Assembly (NCBI RefSeq): GCF_001428745.1
Contig: NZ_LMIO01000002.1
Location: forward strand, 496,001 to 560,000
DNA: 64,000 nucleotides
Source of the DNA: Leifsonia sp. Root227
Lineage (GTDB): Bacteria; Actinomycetota; Actinomycetes; Actinomycetales; Microbacteriaceae
Reading direction: 5' to 3'
In this document: piece by piece, positions 51,835 through 61,072 of the stretch
How positions within the stretch are numbered: the stretch's first letter is position 1
Layout of the letters: each line of letters begins with the position of its first letter
Made by a program: the position numbers and the translations under genes
The notes under the pieces: generated by a model
Databases searched by the model: none
What the model was told of the DNA's origin: nothing
What the model saw: only the letters and a program-made list of their open reading frames with translations

Positions 51835-54800
51835 GTGTATCTGAAGAGCCTGACGCTCAAGGGGTTCAAGTCGTTCGCGCAGCCGACGACGTTCGCCTTC
51901 GAGCAGGGTGTCACCTGCGTGGTCGGGCCGAACGGCTCCGGCAAGTCCAACGTGGTGGATGCGCTCGCCTGGGTGATGGGGGAGCAGGGCGCCAAGACCC
52001 TCCGCGGCGGCAAGATGGAGGACGTCATCTTCGCCGGGACCTCCACCCGAGGTCCGCTCGGCCGCGCTGAGGTCACGCTCACCATCGACAACTCCGACGG
52101 CGCTCTGCCGATCGAGTACTCAGAGGTCACCATCTCGCGCACCCTGTTCCGGAACGGCGGCAGCGAGTATGCGATCAACGGCTCCGCCTGCCGCCTGCTC
52201 GACGTGCAGGAGCTCCTCAGCGACTCCGGCCTCGGCCGCGAGATGCACGTCATCGTCGGTCAGGGCCAGCTGGATGCCGTCCTGCACGCGAGCCCGGAGG
52301 ACAGGCGCGGCTTCATCGAAGAGGCGGCAGGAATCCTCAAGCACCGCCGCCGCAAGGAGAAGACCCTCCGCAAGCTGGAGGCGATGCAGACAAACCTCAC
52401 CCGCCTGAGCGACCTCGCCGGCGAGATCAGGCGGCAGCTCAAGCCGCTCGGCCACCAGGCCGAGATCGCGCGGGAGGCGCAGTCGATCGCGGCCGTCGTC
52501 CGCGACGCCCGCGCTCGCATCCTGGCCGACGACGTCGTGGCGCTGCGCACGGCGCTCGACGACCACGGCCGAACGGAGTCCGAGCGGCACAGCGAGCGGA
52601 TCGTGCTGCAGGAGCAATTGGAGCAGAAGCAGCTCCGCGTCGCGCGCCTGGAGCAGGCGCAGGTCGGCGACGAGGTCGACCTCGCCAGGCGCACCGCGTT
52701 CGGGCTGGAGTCCGTACAGGAACGCCTGCGCAACCTCTACACGATGGCCAACCAGCGGCTCGCTCTGCTCGGCAGCCAGGCGGATGCACCGGATGCCGGC
52801 CCCAGCGTCAGCCAGCAGATGGTCCAGGATGCGCGCGACGAGGTCGACAGGCTCCGCTCTGTCGTGACGGACGCCGAGGCCGCATGGACCGCCGCGCAGG
52901 CCGCCACCCGTTCCGCGCGCGGCCGGCTCGACGCGGTCGACGACGAGATCGCCGCGCAGAGCGCCCTGGTCTCGCGCCATGATCTCGAGCTGTCCAAGCT
53001 GACCGGTCAGGCCGACGCCGCAGCCCAGCGGCTCGCGGCCGTGCGCGGCGAGGTGCTGCGCCAGCAGAACGCCCTGGATGCGGCGACCGACCGCAGGGAG
53101 AAGGCGCGCGCCGAGTTCGCCTCCCGCGAGGCGGAGGCGGCGACCGCCGACGTGGGAGAGGGCAACCTCGACGAGGCGTACGAGCTGGCGCAGGCCGACG
53201 TGTTCGAGGCCGAGGGAGAGATCGAGCGGCTGCGCGAGGAGCTGCACACGCTGGAGCGCGAACGCGACGCCCTCGCCGCCCGCACCAGCGCGCTCTCGAT
53301 GGCGCTCGACCAGAAGGACGGCTCGGCCGCTCTCGTCGCCGCCAGGCTGCCGGGCGTGCGCGGGCTGGTCGCAGAGCACATCCGCGTGCATCCCGGGTTC
53401 GAGGCGTCGATCGCCGCCGCCCTCGGCTCGCTGGCGGATGCGGTGCTCGCAGAGGATCGCCGCGCAGCATTCGACGCTGTCGCGCAGGCATCCTCCGACG
53501 ACCTCGGCCGGGTCGAGGTCATCATCGCGGACGCCGTGGCGTCCTCTGTCGATCTCGGCGGCGTCTCCGGTGTCGTCGCCGCTCGCTCGGTGGTGGAGGC
53601 GCCTGACGGCGTGCTCGGCATCCTGGCGTTCACGGCCATCGCCGACGATCTGGACGCGGCTCGCGCGGCAGCAACCGCGTTCGCGACGCGGAAACTCGGC
53701 GGGCCCGTCACGATCATCACGAAGTCCGGCGACGTGCTCACCGACTACGTGCTGCGCGGCGGCTCCGGCGCCAAGCAGAGCCGCATCGAGCTCATCGCCG
53801 ACCGGGATGCCGCTGCCGACCGCCTGGGCGAGGTCACCTCCCTGATCGACCGTGCGAAGTTCGCTCTCGCCGAGCAGCGCGGCGTGCTGCAGGTGGCCAA
53901 GGAGCAGTCGCAGTCGGCGCTCTCCTCCCTCAGGGAGTTCGACGCCAAACTGGCGGCGCAGACCGAACAGCTCAACCGGCTGAAGGTGCAGCTCGAGGCG
54001 TCGCAGGCCGAGTTCGACCGGCTGAGCACGGCGCTGTCGCTCGCCGCCGAGCGCGTCGCGGACGCCGAAGCTGCCGCCGACAAGGCGAAGTCGGAGCTGG
54101 AGACGGCTCGCTCGCGACCGCGTCCCATCCTGGATGTGAGCGCTCGGGATGCGCTCTCCACCGAGCTCGAGGCCGCCAGGGAGGCGGAGGTCGAGTCCAG
54201 GCTCGCCGTCGAGACCGCCAAGGAGCGGGTCCGGGCGGAGCAGGCCAGGGGAGAAGCGCTCGCCAGGCAGCTCGACGCAGAGCGCGCCGCCGCGGAGGAG
54301 GCCGCGCGCCGCGCCGTGATCCGTCGCAGGCAGATCGACGCGGCCACCGGCGTCATCGATGCGCTGCCCGCCGTGCTCGACTCCGTCGACCGTTCCGTCG
54401 CGCAGGCGCGGCTCGAGCTCGCGGCAGCCGAGGCGAAGCGGTCGAGCCAGAACGAGGAGCTTGCGACGCTTCGTCGCGAGGAGAACGTGGTGCGCGACCG
54501 CCTGCAGGTCATCACCGAGAGTGTGCACGGGCTCGAACTGCAGATCTACGAGAAGAAGCTGCACCTGTCGAGCCTGCTGGAGCGTGCGGGAAGCGAGCTC
54601 GGCCTGGTGGAGGATGTGCTGGTCGCCGAGTACGGGCCTGAAGTCCCCATCCCGGTGGATGGGCCGGCGCCGGACCGTGCCGACGCGGCGGCAGACGACG
54701 CAGCCGACACCGGAGGCGATGACACCGGAGGCGATGACACCGGGTCCGACGACGGCGCGGCAGATGCCGCCGCCGAGCGCCCGACCGTCCCGTTCAACCG

Positions 54801-55458
54801 CGAGCAGCAGCAGAAGCGCCTCGCCTCCGCTGAACGCAAGCTGGCCCAGCTCGGCAGGGTGAACCCGCTCGCGCTCGAAGAGTTCGCCGCCCTGGAGCAG
54901 CGCCACAAGTTCCTCACCGAGCAGCTCACCGACCTCACGAACACCCGCAAAGACCTGCTGACGATCATCGAGGAGATCGACGAGAAGATGCAGACCATCT
55001 TCGAATCGGCGTTCGAGGACACCAGGGAGGCGTTCGGGTACGTCTTCCCGATCCTGTTCCCCGGCGGCACGGGCAGCATCTCGCTGACCGACCCGGAGAA
55101 TCTGCTGACCACGGGCATCGAGGTGTCGGTGAAGCCCGCAGGCAAGAAGATCGAGCGCCTGTCGCTGCTGTCGGGCGGCGAGCGGTCCCTGGCGGCGGTC
55201 GCGCTGCTCATCGCGATCTTCAAGGCGCGCCCCAGCCCGTTCTACATCATGGACGAGGTCGAGGCCGCTCTCGACGACGCGAACCTCGGTCGTCTGCTGA
55301 CCATCTTCGAGGACCTGCGCGAGTCCAGCCAGCTCATCGTGATCACGCACCAGAAGCGCACGATGGAGATCGCCGATGCCCTGTACGGCGTCTCGATGCG
55401 CCAGGACGGCGTGTCGGCGGTGGTCGGCCAGCGCGTCGCGCAGGAGCAGGCGTCCTAG
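51835..55458 (+). CDS. smc: Chromosome segregation protein SMC
   Basis: A 1207-residue SMC ATPase that loops and organises DNA. Walker A GPNGSGKSN (about 32-40), the LLSGGERSLAAVALL signature and Walker B FYIMDEVEAALDD near 1140 bracket two long coiled coils and a hinge (about 500-650). The GTG gives MYLKSLTLKGFKSF, the standard start. Residues about 941-985 are an acidic Asp/Ala insert with repeated DTGGD motifs coded by three 15-bp units, which interrupts the C-terminal coiled coil. The kleisin and other partners are not in the window. Confidence 0.95.
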   Translation: MYLKSLTLKGFKSFAQPTTFAFEQGVTCVVGPNGSGKSNVVDALAWVMGEQGAKTLRGGKMEDVIFAGTSTRGPLGRAEVTLTIDNSDGALPIEYSEVTISRTLFRNGGSEYAINGSACRLLDVQELLSDSGLGREMHVIVGQGQLDAVLHASPEDRRGFIEEAAGILKHRRRKEKTLRKLEAMQTNLTRLSDLAGEIRRQLKPLGHQAEIAREAQSIAAVVRDARARILADDVVALRTALDDHGRTESERHSERIVLQEQLEQKQLRVARLEQAQVGDEVDLARRTAFGLESVQERLRNLYTMANQRLALLGSQADAPDAGPSVSQQMVQDARDEVDRLRSVVTDAEAAWTAAQAATRSARGRLDAVDDEIAAQSALVSRHDLELSKLTGQADAAAQRLAAVRGEVLRQQNALDAATDRREKARAEFASREAEAATADVGEGNLDEAYELAQADVFEAEGEIERLREELHTLERERDALAARTSALSMALDQKDGSAALVAARLPGVRGLVAEHIRVHPGFEASIAAALGSLADAVLAEDRRAAFDAVAQASSDDLGRVEVIIADAVASSVDLGGVSGVVAARSVVEAPDGVLGILAFTAIADDLDAARAAATAFATRKLGGPVTIITKSGDVLTDYVLRGGSGAKQSRIELIADRDAAADRLGEVTSLIDRAKFALAEQRGVLQVAKEQSQSALSSLREFDAKLAAQTEQLNRLKVQLEASQAEFDRLSTALSLAAERVADAEAAADKAKSELETARSRPRPILDVSARDALSTELEAAREAEVESRLAVETAKERVRAEQARGEALARQLDAERAAAEEAARRAVIRRRQIDAATGVIDALPAVLDSVDRSVAQARLELAAAEAKRSSQNEELATLRREENVVRDRLQVITESVHGLELQIYEKKLHLSSLLERAGSELGLVEDVLVAEYGPEVPIPVDGPAPDRADAAADDAADTGGDDTGGDDTGSDDGAADAAAERPTVPFNREQQQKRLASAERKLAQLGRVNPLALEEFAALEQRHKFLTEQLTDLTNTRKDLLTIIEEIDEKMQTIFESAFEDTREAFGYVFPILFPGGTGSISLTDPENLLTTGIEVSVKPAGKKIERLSLLSGGERSLAAVALLIAIFKARPSPFYIMDEVEAALDDANLGRLLTIFEDLRESSQLIVITHQKRTMEIADALYGVSMRQDGVSAVVGQRVAQEQAS
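54706..54750. repeat. Three tandem 15-bp repeats in smc
   Basis: GACACCGGAGGCGAT occurs twice exactly and a third time with changes. The units encode the DTGGD repeats of the acidic insert. Confidence 0.85.
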
Positions 55459-55470
55459 CAGGAGCTCCGC

Positions 55471-57147
55471 TCAGCGGTCCCGGTCGTGATCATGGTCGCG
55501 CGTCGCCTCCTCGATCCTGTCGGGGTACCCGCGGGACGTGAGCTGGTAGCGGATGCTCGACGCCAGCTTCGTGGTCATCGTCGCCTCACCGCGCGTGCTG
55601 CTGTAGTCGTAGATCTGGAACACTCCGCAGTCCACGACGCGGTCTGGCGTGCCGAGTTCGGTGAGCGCCTGGGAGCGGCGGGCTGGTGCATCCACGATGA
55701 AGTAGCTCGGGATGCGGTCGTCGAACGACGCCAGGTCGGTCATCCAGGCCCGTGCGCCCAGGGTGCTGTCGACCTGGAGCACGTCGACGCGTCTGGTCCC
55801 GAAGAGGTCGAGGGCGCGCACCGCCCAGTACGAACCCTCTCCGGTGAGCGAGCGGTTGCCGATCCAGTTCTCCAGGCAGGAGAGTCCTGGGCTGCCCGGC
55901 GAAGCGGTCACCGCGCGCAAGCTCGCCGCCGCCGGTGCGGTGACCACGAGCGCAGTCACGGCCACCGCGATCGCCGCGCCGGCCCCCACCGCACGCACCT
56001 GCCGGCGGACGTGGACGACCGCCGCCGCCCTGCGCCAGAGCAGCGGATGCACCAGGATCAACAGCGGGAACACGAACACCGGCCCGAGATACCGCGTCGC
56101 CGTGCTGCCGACGAGCACCGTCCCGACGAGCGTGACCGCTACGGCGCAGAGCACGAACAGGGGGAGGACCCCGTCGCCCGTGCCCCTCGCCGCCCGCAGC
56201 ACGGCCACGCACGCGCCGAGCAGCAGCACCACCACGGCCGCCTCCGCGATCCCGCCCGGCGTGCTCACGAACGACACCGCGACGCCGGAGAAGAAGCGGA
56301 TGCTCTCCGGGATCTGGTTCAGGTGCACGTAGCTCGTCGCGCCGGGCAGCAGGTAGCGGCCGAGCGCGAATCGCGCGGCGTAGCCGACGACCGCGGCTGC
56401 GACCGGCGGCGCGAGCACCAGCGCTGCCGACCGCCACGGCACGGCGCGCAGCAGGACGGCGATGCAGAGTGCGAGTCCGAGTGGGACGGCGAACTGGAAC
56501 ACCACCAGCGGGTTCGACAGCGTCTCGACCCCCAGGAGCAGCCCGGCCGCGACGGCGTAGCAGGCGTAGCCGGCCGACCGGATGCGCGGCTGTGTCCGAA
56601 AACCGCCTGTCACGTGCAGCGCGAGTGCGAGCACGGTGAGTGCGACGAACGTCGCGCCGTAGTAGTACGTGGTGAGCACGGTGAACGTCGCGATCGACTC
56701 GTTGGTCTGCGCACCACGCACATCCAGCAGCAGGAACGCCACGAACAGCAGGGAGGCCGCGAACGGGGCGCCGAGCCTCGCCCAGGCGCTGCTCCAGCGC
56801 ATCCGACCGGACACGCTCCGCAGCAGCAGCGAGAGGACGACCGCGTTGAGGATCGCGTTCAGGACGAGCGCCGCCTTCACCGCTCCGCCGGCGACCAGCG
56901 AGCAGAGCAGGTAGAACGGCAGTTCAGGAAGCAGGAAGAGCTGCGAGGACATAACCCACTGCGACGGCTCGCCGCGCGCGAGCGATTGCTGGAACAGCGG
57001 AAGAACCAGCGAGTCGCCGTCGTAGAAGAACTGGTGCTGGCCGTGTGCGTCGAGCGCGACCGAGAGCGCTCCCGCTGCGAGCAGGGCGATGACGATCGGC
57101 GCGGCGACCTCGGCCGCGAGGCGCAGGGCGACAGTGCGGCGGTCCAC
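55471..57147 (-). CDS. Polytopic membrane protein of unknown function
   Basis: A 558-residue protein on a GTG start with about ten or eleven membrane segments through residue about 400, then an extracytoplasmic domain of about 120 residues with Cys pairs (LSCLENW, VVDCGVFQIYDY) and a charged tail ending RDHDHDRDR. The general plan recalls membrane glycosyltransferases or their relatives, but I see no clear catalytic DxD or other family motif, so no function is claimed. TAGCGT lies seven bases before the start. It is convergent with smc, 12 bp away. Confidence 0.65.
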   Translation of the reverse strand: MDRRTVALRLAAEVAAPIVIALLAAGALSVALDAHGQHQFFYDGDSLVLPLFQQSLARGEPSQWVMSSQLFLLPELPFYLLCSLVAGGAVKAALVLNAILNAVVLSLLLRSVSGRMRWSSAWARLGAPFAASLLFVAFLLLDVRGAQTNESIATFTVLTTYYYGATFVALTVLALALHVTGGFRTQPRIRSAGYACYAVAAGLLLGVETLSNPLVVFQFAVPLGLALCIAVLLRAVPWRSAALVLAPPVAAAVVGYAARFALGRYLLPGATSYVHLNQIPESIRFFSGVAVSFVSTPGGIAEAAVVVLLLGACVAVLRAARGTGDGVLPLFVLCAVAVTLVGTVLVGSTATRYLGPVFVFPLLILVHPLLWRRAAAVVHVRRQVRAVGAGAAIAVAVTALVVTAPAAASLRAVTASPGSPGLSCLENWIGNRSLTGEGSYWAVRALDLFGTRRVDVLQVDSTLGARAWMTDLASFDDRIPSYFIVDAPARRSQALTELGTPDRVVDCGVFQIYDYSSTRGEATMTTKLASSIRYQLTSRGYPDRIEEATRDHDHDRDR

Positions 57148-57154
57148 GGCTCAG

Positions 57155-57160
57155 ACGCTA
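57155..57160 (-). promoter_or_regulatory. Putative -10 (TAGCGT) of the polytopic membrane protein gene
   Basis: TAGCGT on the minus strand, seven bases before the GTG at 57147. Confidence 0.4.
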
Positions 57161-57204
57161 GCCCTGGATGCGGTGGGCGCCCTGGGATGCGGATGCGGAG
57201 TCGT

Positions 57205-58041
57205 TCAGAGTGCTCGCGCCACCGCGTCGGCCAGGTCGTCCAGCCCGGCCAGGTGCTCCTCTGCGCGCTCGTCGCATCGGTCGGCGATCCTCGCGATCCC
57301 CGCCTCGGCCTCCGGGGCGATGGCGGCGTCCTCCGCTTTCTGCCGCAGGTGCGTCGCGAGCAGTACGAGGTCGCGGTGGTCGCCGAGCGCGTTCTGCAAC
57401 GCCTCTGCTGCGGCGGCGACGCGCACAGCGTCGCGGCCGAAGGTGTCGGTGACCGCCTCCGCTGCATAGCGCAGCCGTCTGGCGGCCTTCCTGGCGGCGT
57501 GCCGCTCCTCGAGCGTGTCTCCGTCCTGCTCCAGTACGCGCACGCCCGCCTTCGCCAGCGCCTTCCTTGCCGTCCGCCTCGGATGCTCGGCACCGCGCGC
57601 GCTGAGCGGCGGGTTCGCGGCGAACGCGACCACGTCGGCGAGGAGCTGGCGGTGCGCCCGGCCGTGCAGCTCGCCGACGAGCGCGGTGACCGCCGCCGCG
57701 TGTGCAGCGCGGGCATCGGCCGAGAAGGTGGCGACCGCATCCACGGTGGCCTGGTCGAGGGGATCGGCGTCGGCGCCTGTTTCCGCGTCGGCGATCAGAG
57801 CGGCGAGAGCGTCGGCGCGCACTTCCAGGTCGCGGGCGGTCCCGAGCTGGGAGCCGAGCACGCCGAGGCGCCGCCTGAGCCGCTTCGCCTCGTTCTTCTC
57901 GAACGCACGCCGGTCGACGCTCAGGATGCTCCGCAGCCGCCGCACCCTGATGCGCGCTTGATGCACGGCGTCGGCGCCGCCGGACTCGATCGCGACGAGC
58001 CACTCGGCGAGCTCCGCCGACACTGCCACCAGAGAGAACAT
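57205..58041 (-). CDS. CHAD domain protein
   Basis: A 278-residue, almost wholly helical protein. The CHAD (conserved histidine alpha-helical) domain is seen in VHQARIRVRRLRSILS and HAARKAARRLRYAAEAVTDTFG, with many Arg/Lys facing one side. CHAD proteins bind polyphosphate and associate with polyphosphate granules. No CYTH domain is joined here, unlike many relatives. The ATG at 58041 is chosen because TACCGT lies six bases upstream. It is divergent from ftsY, with only 30 bp between starts. Confidence 0.85.
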   Translation of the reverse strand: MFSLVAVSAELAEWLVAIESGGADAVHQARIRVRRLRSILSVDRRAFEKNEAKRLRRRLGVLGSQLGTARDLEVRADALAALIADAETGADADPLDQATVDAVATFSADARAAHAAAVTALVGELHGRAHRQLLADVVAFAANPPLSARGAEHPRRTARKALAKAGVRVLEQDGDTLEERHAARKAARRLRYAAEAVTDTFGRDAVRVAAAAEALQNALGDHRDLVLLATHLRQKAEDAAIAPEAEAGIARIADRCDERAEEHLAGLDDLADAVARAL

Positions 58042-58047
58042 GCTCAC

Positions 58048-58064
58048 ACGGTAACAACTAGTCT
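58048..58064. promoter_or_regulatory. Divergent promoter pair between CHAD and ftsY
   Basis: Minus-strand TACCGT (58048-58053) lies six bases from the CHAD ATG. Plus-strand TAGTCT (58059-58064) lies seven bases from the ftsY ATG. The two -10-like hexamers are five bases apart, so both promoters cannot be occupied at once. Confidence 0.45.
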
Positions 58065-58071
58065 GAGAGCT

Positions 58072-58947
58072 ATGGCAGAACGCACCCCCTGGTCTTTGTC
58101 CGGCGCGCTCCGCGGCATGTTCGCGAAGAAGACGATCGACGACACCACCTGGGACGACCTGGAGACGGCGCTGATCACCGCCGACTTCGGCCCCGATGTG
58201 ACGGAAGCGATCGTGGACGACCTGCGTGCCAAGGTCGACAGGTACCACACCACGGACCCCGCCGACCTGCAGCGGATGCTGAGGGAGAGCCTCGAAGAGC
58301 GCCTGTCCAAGCTCGACACCACGCTCAAGCTGAGCGAGCGTCCCGCGATCGTGCTCGTCGTCGGCGTCAACGGCGTCGGCAAGACCACCACGATCGGCAA
58401 GTTCGCGAAGTTCCTCCGCACATACGACCGCACCGTCGTCGTCGGCGCGGCCGACACGTTCAGGGCGGCGGCCGTGGAACAGCTCGCCACCTGGGCGGAG
58501 CGCGCAGGCGCGGACATCGTGCGGCCGCAGCAGCAGGGCCAGGACCCGGCCTCCGTCGCGTTCCAGACCGTCGAGAAGGCGAAGGCGGACGGCACGGAGA
58601 TCGTCATCATCGACACGGCAGGGCGCCTGCAGACCAAGGGCGGCCTGATGGACGAGCTCTCCAAGATCAAGAGGGTGGTCGAGAAGCAGGCGCCGATCTC
58701 CGAGGTGCTGCTCGTCCTCGACGCCACCACGGGGCAGAACGGGCTCGCGCAGGCCGAAGCGTTCATCGAGCACGCCGGGGTGACCGGCCTGGTGCTCACC
58801 AAGCTCGACGGCTCCGCCAGGGGCGGCTTCGTGCTCGCCGTTCAGGAGAAGACGGGCATCCCGATCAAACTGGTCGGCCAGGGCGAGGGCATCAACGACA
58901 TCACCGGCTTCACGCCGCACGTCTTCGCCCAGCAGCTGGTCGGCTAG
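58072..58947 (+). CDS. ftsY: Signal recognition particle receptor FtsY
   Basis: A 291-residue SRP GTPase that docks ribosome-SRP complexes at the membrane. It is short because the long acidic A domain is missing; the N domain begins by residue 15 (LRGMFAKKTIDDTTWDDLETALI). The G domain has GVNGVGKTTTIGK, DTFRAAAVEQL, DTAGRLQTKGGLMDEL and TKLDGSARGG. Membrane contact would rely on the amphipathic N-terminal helix. It lies close to ffh, its partner, with one gene between. Confidence 0.94.
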   Translation: MAERTPWSLSGALRGMFAKKTIDDTTWDDLETALITADFGPDVTEAIVDDLRAKVDRYHTTDPADLQRMLRESLEERLSKLDTTLKLSERPAIVLVVGVNGVGKTTTIGKFAKFLRTYDRTVVVGAADTFRAAAVEQLATWAERAGADIVRPQQQGQDPASVAFQTVEKAKADGTEIVIIDTAGRLQTKGGLMDELSKIKRVVEKQAPISEVLLVLDATTGQNGLAQAEAFIEHAGVTGLVLTKLDGSARGGFVLAVQEKTGIPIKLVGQGEGINDITGFTPHVFAQQLVG

Positions 58948-58950
58948 GGT
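58945..58950 (+). promoter_or_regulatory. Possible -10 (TAGGGT) of the DUF2004 gene
   Basis: TAGGGT overlaps the ftsY stop and ends seven bases before the ATG at 58958. Weak, as it may be only the stop codon context. Confidence 0.25.
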
Positions 58951-58957
58951 CGCGTAC

Positions 58958-59458
58958 ATGGCCATCGAACACGACTACTTCGGCGTCATCGACGAGACCG
59001 CATCCGGCGGCCTGGCGTGGAACGACACCGCCGATCTCTCCGAACAGGTGGTCGAGGTCGACCTGCTGGCGGACGACGAGTCCGCCGTGCCGGAGTTCGC
59101 GCTGGATGCCGCCGCTGCGATGATCCAGGCGATCGACGGCTTCGACGCCAGGGCACGGGATGCGCTGATCGCCGAGCTCAGCTCGCGCCAGTCCGCGACC
59201 GTCGCGTACATCGACGAGCACGTCGACAAGCTGGGGGACAGCCTGATCGACCTGCTGGTGCACAACTCGGGCGACATCGCCGTCGACGTGCTGCGCTCCC
59301 TGCAGCTGCTGCGCATCCTGCTGCAGCCGGACCACTCGGACGAGGACGAAGTCTTCGCCACGTTCGACTACTCGATCAGCCCGGACGAGTCGGATGCACT
59401 GCTCACCGTTTCGTTCGACATCCGGGGCGATGTGGTCGCCGTCGACACGCAATCCTGA
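58958..59458 (+). CDS. DUF2004 domain protein
   Basis: A 166-residue acidic soluble protein. It starts MAIEHDYFGVIDETASGGLAWNDT and ends with a repeat-like beta segment (ISPDESDALLTVSFDIRGDVVAVD), the DUF2004 pattern. There is no signal peptide or membrane segment. The family has no known function. It is placed between ftsY and ffh, 10 bases after ftsY and 33 before ffh, so it may be co-expressed with the SRP pathway, but no functional link is shown. Confidence 0.7.
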   Translation: MAIEHDYFGVIDETASGGLAWNDTADLSEQVVEVDLLADDESAVPEFALDAAAAMIQAIDGFDARARDALIAELSSRQSATVAYIDEHVDKLGDSLIDLLVHNSGDIAVDVLRSLQLLRILLQPDHSDEDEVFATFDYSISPDESDALLTVSFDIRGDVVAVDTQS

Positions 59459-59476
59459 CGCACAGCATCCGCCCGG

Positions 59477-59482
59477 TAAACT
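59477..59482 (+). promoter_or_regulatory. Putative -10 (TAAACT) of ffh
   Basis: TAAACT, nine bases before the ATG at 59492. No Shine-Dalgarno is visible, so ffh may be leaderless. Confidence 0.45.
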
Positions 59483-59491
59483 GGGACGATC

Positions 59492-61057
59492 ATGGCTACT
59501 TTCGGATCGCTGTCTGACCGCCTGGCAGATACCTTCAAGAACCTTCGCACCAAGGGCAAGCTCTCTCCGGCCGACGTCGACGGCACGGTGCGCGAGATCC
59601 GTCGCGCGCTGCTCGACGCGGACGTCGCACTCGACGTCGTCAAGGAGTTCACCGGAAAAGTGCGCGAGCGCGCGCTGAGCGACGAGGTCAACAAAGCCCT
59701 CAACCCGGCGCAGCAGGTCGTGCAGATCGTCAACGAGGAGCTCGTCGCGATCCTCGGCGGGCAGCAGCGCCGCCTGCAGTTCGCGAAGAAGCCGCCGACA
59801 GTCATCATGCTCGCCGGTCTCCAGGGCGCCGGTAAGACGACCCTCGCAGGCAAGCTCGCCAAGTGGCTCGTCAAGGACGGGCACACGCCCGTGCTCGTGG
59901 CCGCCGACCTCCAGCGTCCGAACGCCGTCACACAGCTCCAGATCGTCGGCGAGCAGGCCGGAGTGCCCGTCTACGCTCCCGAGCCCGGCAACGGGGTCGG
60001 CAACCCGGTGCGCGTCGCGAAGGACGCGCTCAAGTTCGCCGAGACCAAGCAGTACGACACGGTCATCGTCGACACCGCTGGTCGTCTCGGCGTCGACGCC
60101 GAGCTCATGAAGCAGGCTTCGGACATCCGCAAAGCCGTCGACCCGGACGAAGTGCTGTTCGTGATCGACGCGATGATCGGCCAGGACGCCGTCGCGACCG
60201 CCAAGGCGTTCCAGGACGGCGTCGACTTCACCGGCGTCGTGCTCTCCAAGCTCGACGGCGACGCGCGCGGTGGTGCTGCCCTCTCCGTCGCATCCGTCAC
60301 CGGCCGCCCGATCATCTTCGCCTCCACGGGTGAGGGACTGGACGATTTCGAACCGTTCCACCCCGACCGCATGGCCAGCCGCATCCTCGACCTCGGTGAC
60401 ATCCTCACCCTCATCGAGCAGGCCCAGGAAGCGTTCGACGAAGACGAGGCGCGCAAGGTCGCCGAGAAGTTCGCGACGGACAGCTTCACGCTCGACGACT
60501 TCCTCAAGCAGATGCAGCAGCTGCGCAACATGGGCTCCATCAAGAAGATGATGGGCATGCTGCCAGGCGCAGGCGCCATGAAGCAGCAGCTCGACAACTT
60601 CGACGAGAAGGAGATCGTGCGCACCGAGGCGATCATCCAGTCGATGACCAAGGCGGAGCGCACGACGCCGAAGCTGCTCAACGGTTCGCGTCGCCTCCGC
60701 ATCGCGAAGGGCTCCGGCTCCACCGTGACCGAGGTCAATCAGCTCGTCAACCGCTTCGAGCAGGCCGCGAAGATGATGAAGACCGTCGCCAAGGGCGGCG
60801 TGCCGAACGTGCCAGGCATGGGTCCGATCCCGGGCGCCAGCTACGGCGGCAAGGCCAAGCAGCAGCCCAAGAAGAAGGGCTCGCGGTCCGGCAACCCGGC
60901 CAAGCGTGCGGCGGAGAACGCCGCGATCACGTCAGGCGCGAAGCCGTCGACCGGCGCGCAGGGCGGCTCCGGCTTCGGCCTCGGCGGCGGCGCAGGCAAG
61001 CCGGGCGGGCCGTCTGAGGAAGAGCTGGCGTCGCTGCAGAAGTTCCTCGGCCGCTAG
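59492..61057 (+). CDS. ffh: Signal recognition particle protein Ffh
   Basis: A 521-residue SRP54 protein. The NG part has GLQGAGKTTLAGKLAKW, DTAGRLGVDAELMKQ and SKLDGDARGGAALS. The M domain (about 320-450) carries the hydrophobic signal-binding groove and the RNA-binding region FATDSFTLDDFLKQMQQL, MMGMLPGAGAMKQQL and GSGSTVTEVNQLVNRFEQ. The C-terminal 60 residues are Gly/Ser/Lys-rich. The SRP RNA is not recognised in the window. It is convergent with the first SGNH gene, 15 bp away. Confidence 0.95.
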   Translation: MATFGSLSDRLADTFKNLRTKGKLSPADVDGTVREIRRALLDADVALDVVKEFTGKVRERALSDEVNKALNPAQQVVQIVNEELVAILGGQQRRLQFAKKPPTVIMLAGLQGAGKTTLAGKLAKWLVKDGHTPVLVAADLQRPNAVTQLQIVGEQAGVPVYAPEPGNGVGNPVRVAKDALKFAETKQYDTVIVDTAGRLGVDAELMKQASDIRKAVDPDEVLFVIDAMIGQDAVATAKAFQDGVDFTGVVLSKLDGDARGGAALSVASVTGRPIIFASTGEGLDDFEPFHPDRMASRILDLGDILTLIEQAQEAFDEDEARKVAEKFATDSFTLDDFLKQMQQLRNMGSIKKMMGMLPGAGAMKQQLDNFDEKEIVRTEAIIQSMTKAERTTPKLLNGSRRLRIAKGSGSTVTEVNQLVNRFEQAAKMMKTVAKGGVPNVPGMGPIPGASYGGKAKQQPKKKGSRSGNPAKRAAENAAITSGAKPSTGAQGGSGFGLGGGAGKPGGPSEEELASLQKFLGR

Positions 61058-61072
61058 GCCGGGGGCGGCGGG

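Noticed and set aside
52120..55350. Minus-strand open frame of 1076 codons opposite smc
   Set aside because: Shadow of a clear SMC gene; low-complexity Arg/Leu/Gly composition.
55471..57147. Glycosyltransferase call for the polytopic membrane protein
   Set aside because: The membrane plan is suggestive but no catalytic motif could be identified, so the function was left open.
55486..58071. Plus-strand long frame running into ftsY
   Set aside because: The upstream part lies opposite two minus-strand genes with good domain content. FtsY begins at 58072 behind its own -10-like element.
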